From: Mitsuaria sp. 7
GTDB lineage: Bacteria > Pseudomonadota > Gammaproteobacteria > Burkholderiales > Burkholderiaceae_C
DNA: 64,000 bases
Assembly: GCF_001653795.1 (NCBI RefSeq)
Contig: NZ_CP011514.1
Location: forward strand, 3,986,279 to 4,050,278
Direction of reading: 5' to 3'
A program made the position numbers and the translations under genes. The notes under the pieces were generated by a model. That model searched no databases. It was not told the DNA's origin and saw only the letters and a list, made by a program, of their open reading frames with translations. This document shows, piece by piece, positions 63,368-64,000 of this stretch (positions are counted from its first letter, which is position 1; every line of letters begins with the position of its first letter).

Positions 63368-64000
63368 TCAGTGGCCGAGCGCGCGCGCCGTGAGCCATTT
63401 CTTGAGCGGGCCGGCGCGATCGACCAGGCGCAGGCCCTCGTTGCGCAGCCGGGCGAGGACCGGCGCCTGGCTGGCGAAGCCGCGCAGCAGGCCGTCGGTC
63501 AGTTCCCCCATGGCCCAGGTCGGGGCGATGCGGGCGCGGGCGTAGCGGCGCAGCAGCTTCTCGTCGCCGAGGCTGCGCCAGGATTCGCGACGGACGATGA
63601 CATCGACCAGCGCCTCGACGTCGGCCAGGCCGAGGTTCAGACCCTGCCCCGCCAGCGGATGGACGAGGTGGGCGGCGTCGCCCAGCAGCACCCAGCCGGG
63701 GCCGCACAGCGCGTCGGCGCGGCACAGCTGCAAGGGCCAGGACTGGCGCTCCCCGGCCAGCTTCAGCGTGCCGGCGGCGCCGCCTGTGGCTTCCAGCAGG
63801 GCGGATTCGAATTCGGCCGGGCCGGCGGCCATCAGGCGGCGGGCCTCGTCCTTGGGCAGCGACCAGACCAGGCCGTAGCTGTGGCCGGGTTCGGGGCGAT
63901 CGAAAGGCAGCAGCGCCAGCACGTCCGGCGATCGGAACCATTGCCACGCCTGACCCTGGTGCGGCTTGCTGGCGATCAGCCGGGTGGCGACGCCCATGTG
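63368..64000 (-). CDS. FAD-dependent ubiquinone-biosynthesis hydroxylase (UbiH/Coq6 family), C-terminal part
   Basis: The visible 211 residues carry GWVLLGDAAHLVHPLAGQGL and NLGLADVEALVDVI, the FAD-binding motif of the UbiH/UbiF/Coq6 family, which hydroxylates the ring in ubiquinone synthesis. The N-terminal dinucleotide-binding GxGxxG lies beyond position 64000, so the gene is partial. The start is not in the window. It precedes dsbC on the minus strand, and that gene order is common in Burkholderiales. Confidence 0.88.
   Translation of the reverse strand, partial: HMGVATRLIASKPHQGQAWQWFRSPDVLALLPFDRPEPGHSYGLVWSLPKDEARRLMAAGPAEFESALLEATGGAAGTLKLAGERQSWPLQLCRADALCGPGWVLLGDAAHLVHPLAGQGLNLGLADVEALVDVIVRRESWRSLGDEKLLRRYARARIAPTWAMGELTDGLLRGFASQAPVLARLRNEGLRLVDRAGPLKKWLTARALGH

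Overview
This 64-kb, very GC-rich window looks like a chromosomal segment of a betaproteobacterium in the order Burkholderiales, probably near Roseateles/Mitsuaria/Rubrivivax. The evidence is the gene order rpmF-plsX-fabH-fabD-fabG-acpP-fabF with yceD upstream, small families common in that order (DUF4148, DUF3108, DUF3429), and a MarR-type regulator of the EPS-associated family. The genus call is inference from gene content only. I saw no rRNA, tRNA, IS element, phage gene or CRISPR array.

Layout. (1) 1-9.6 kb is housekeeping: the start of an HtrA/DegQ-type periplasmic protease, a small membrane protein, the fatty-acid cluster fabF-acpP-fabG-fabD-fabH-plsX, rpmF and yceD (all minus strand), then maf and an RsmI-like methyltransferase (plus). 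(2) 9.6-12.4 kb holds an RhlE-type DEAD-box helicase and a WecA/MraY-type polyprenyl-phosphate sugar-1-phosphate transferase. (3) 12.5-42.1 kb is a long plus-strand surface-polysaccharide island: an outer-membrane export protein, a Wzz-like protein, the MarR/EPS regulator, a complete-looking legionaminic-acid-type nonulosonate pathway (legB, legC, GNAT, legG, PIG-L deacetylase, legI, PglD/NeuD, acyltransferase-3, ptmE, legF), gmd, a Wzx flippase, a polysialyltransferase-like enzyme, an SDR, three glycosyltransferases, a Wzy-like protein, an amidotransferase triad (WbuX/HisH/HisF paralogues), a WbuB-like glycosyltransferase and fnlB-fnlA-fnlC for UDP-L-FucNAc. (4) 42.1-55.0 kb is a convergent minus-strand island: wbpB-wbpD-wbpE, an acyltransferase/aminotransferase pair, a second Wzx, two glycosyltransferases, a methyltransferase, an ArnB/PglE-type aminotransferase, a PglC-like initiating transferase and a WbpM/PglF dehydratase. 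(5) 55-64 kb returns to housekeeping: lysS, a DUF4148 protein, a PIN-type toxin-antitoxin pair, an enoyl-CoA hydratase, DUF3108, an M61 peptidase, DUF3429, dsbC and the end of a Coq6/UbiH-type FAD hydroxylase.

How it works together. The islands encode nucleotide-sugar supply (CMP-legionaminate-like, UDP-L-FucNAc and probably its acetamidino form, UDP-2,3-diamino-uronate steps, GDP-6-deoxy-mannose, possibly UDP-diNAc-bacillosamine), lipid-linked assembly (two initiating enzymes, about seven glycosyltransferases), export (two Wzx, one Wzy candidate, Wzz, outer-membrane channel) and control (MarR/EPS regulator behind two palindromes on one DNA face). Many gene pairs overlap by ATGA, which implies translational coupling. 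The points most worth a second look are the PIG-L deacetylase inside the nonulosonate operon, the polysialyltransferase-like enzyme beside a Wzx-type flippase, the HisF paralogue that lacks the catalytic aspartate of histidine synthesis, the paired GTTCA-N5-TGAAC sites, and the perfect 13-bp inverted repeat between wbpB and lysS.
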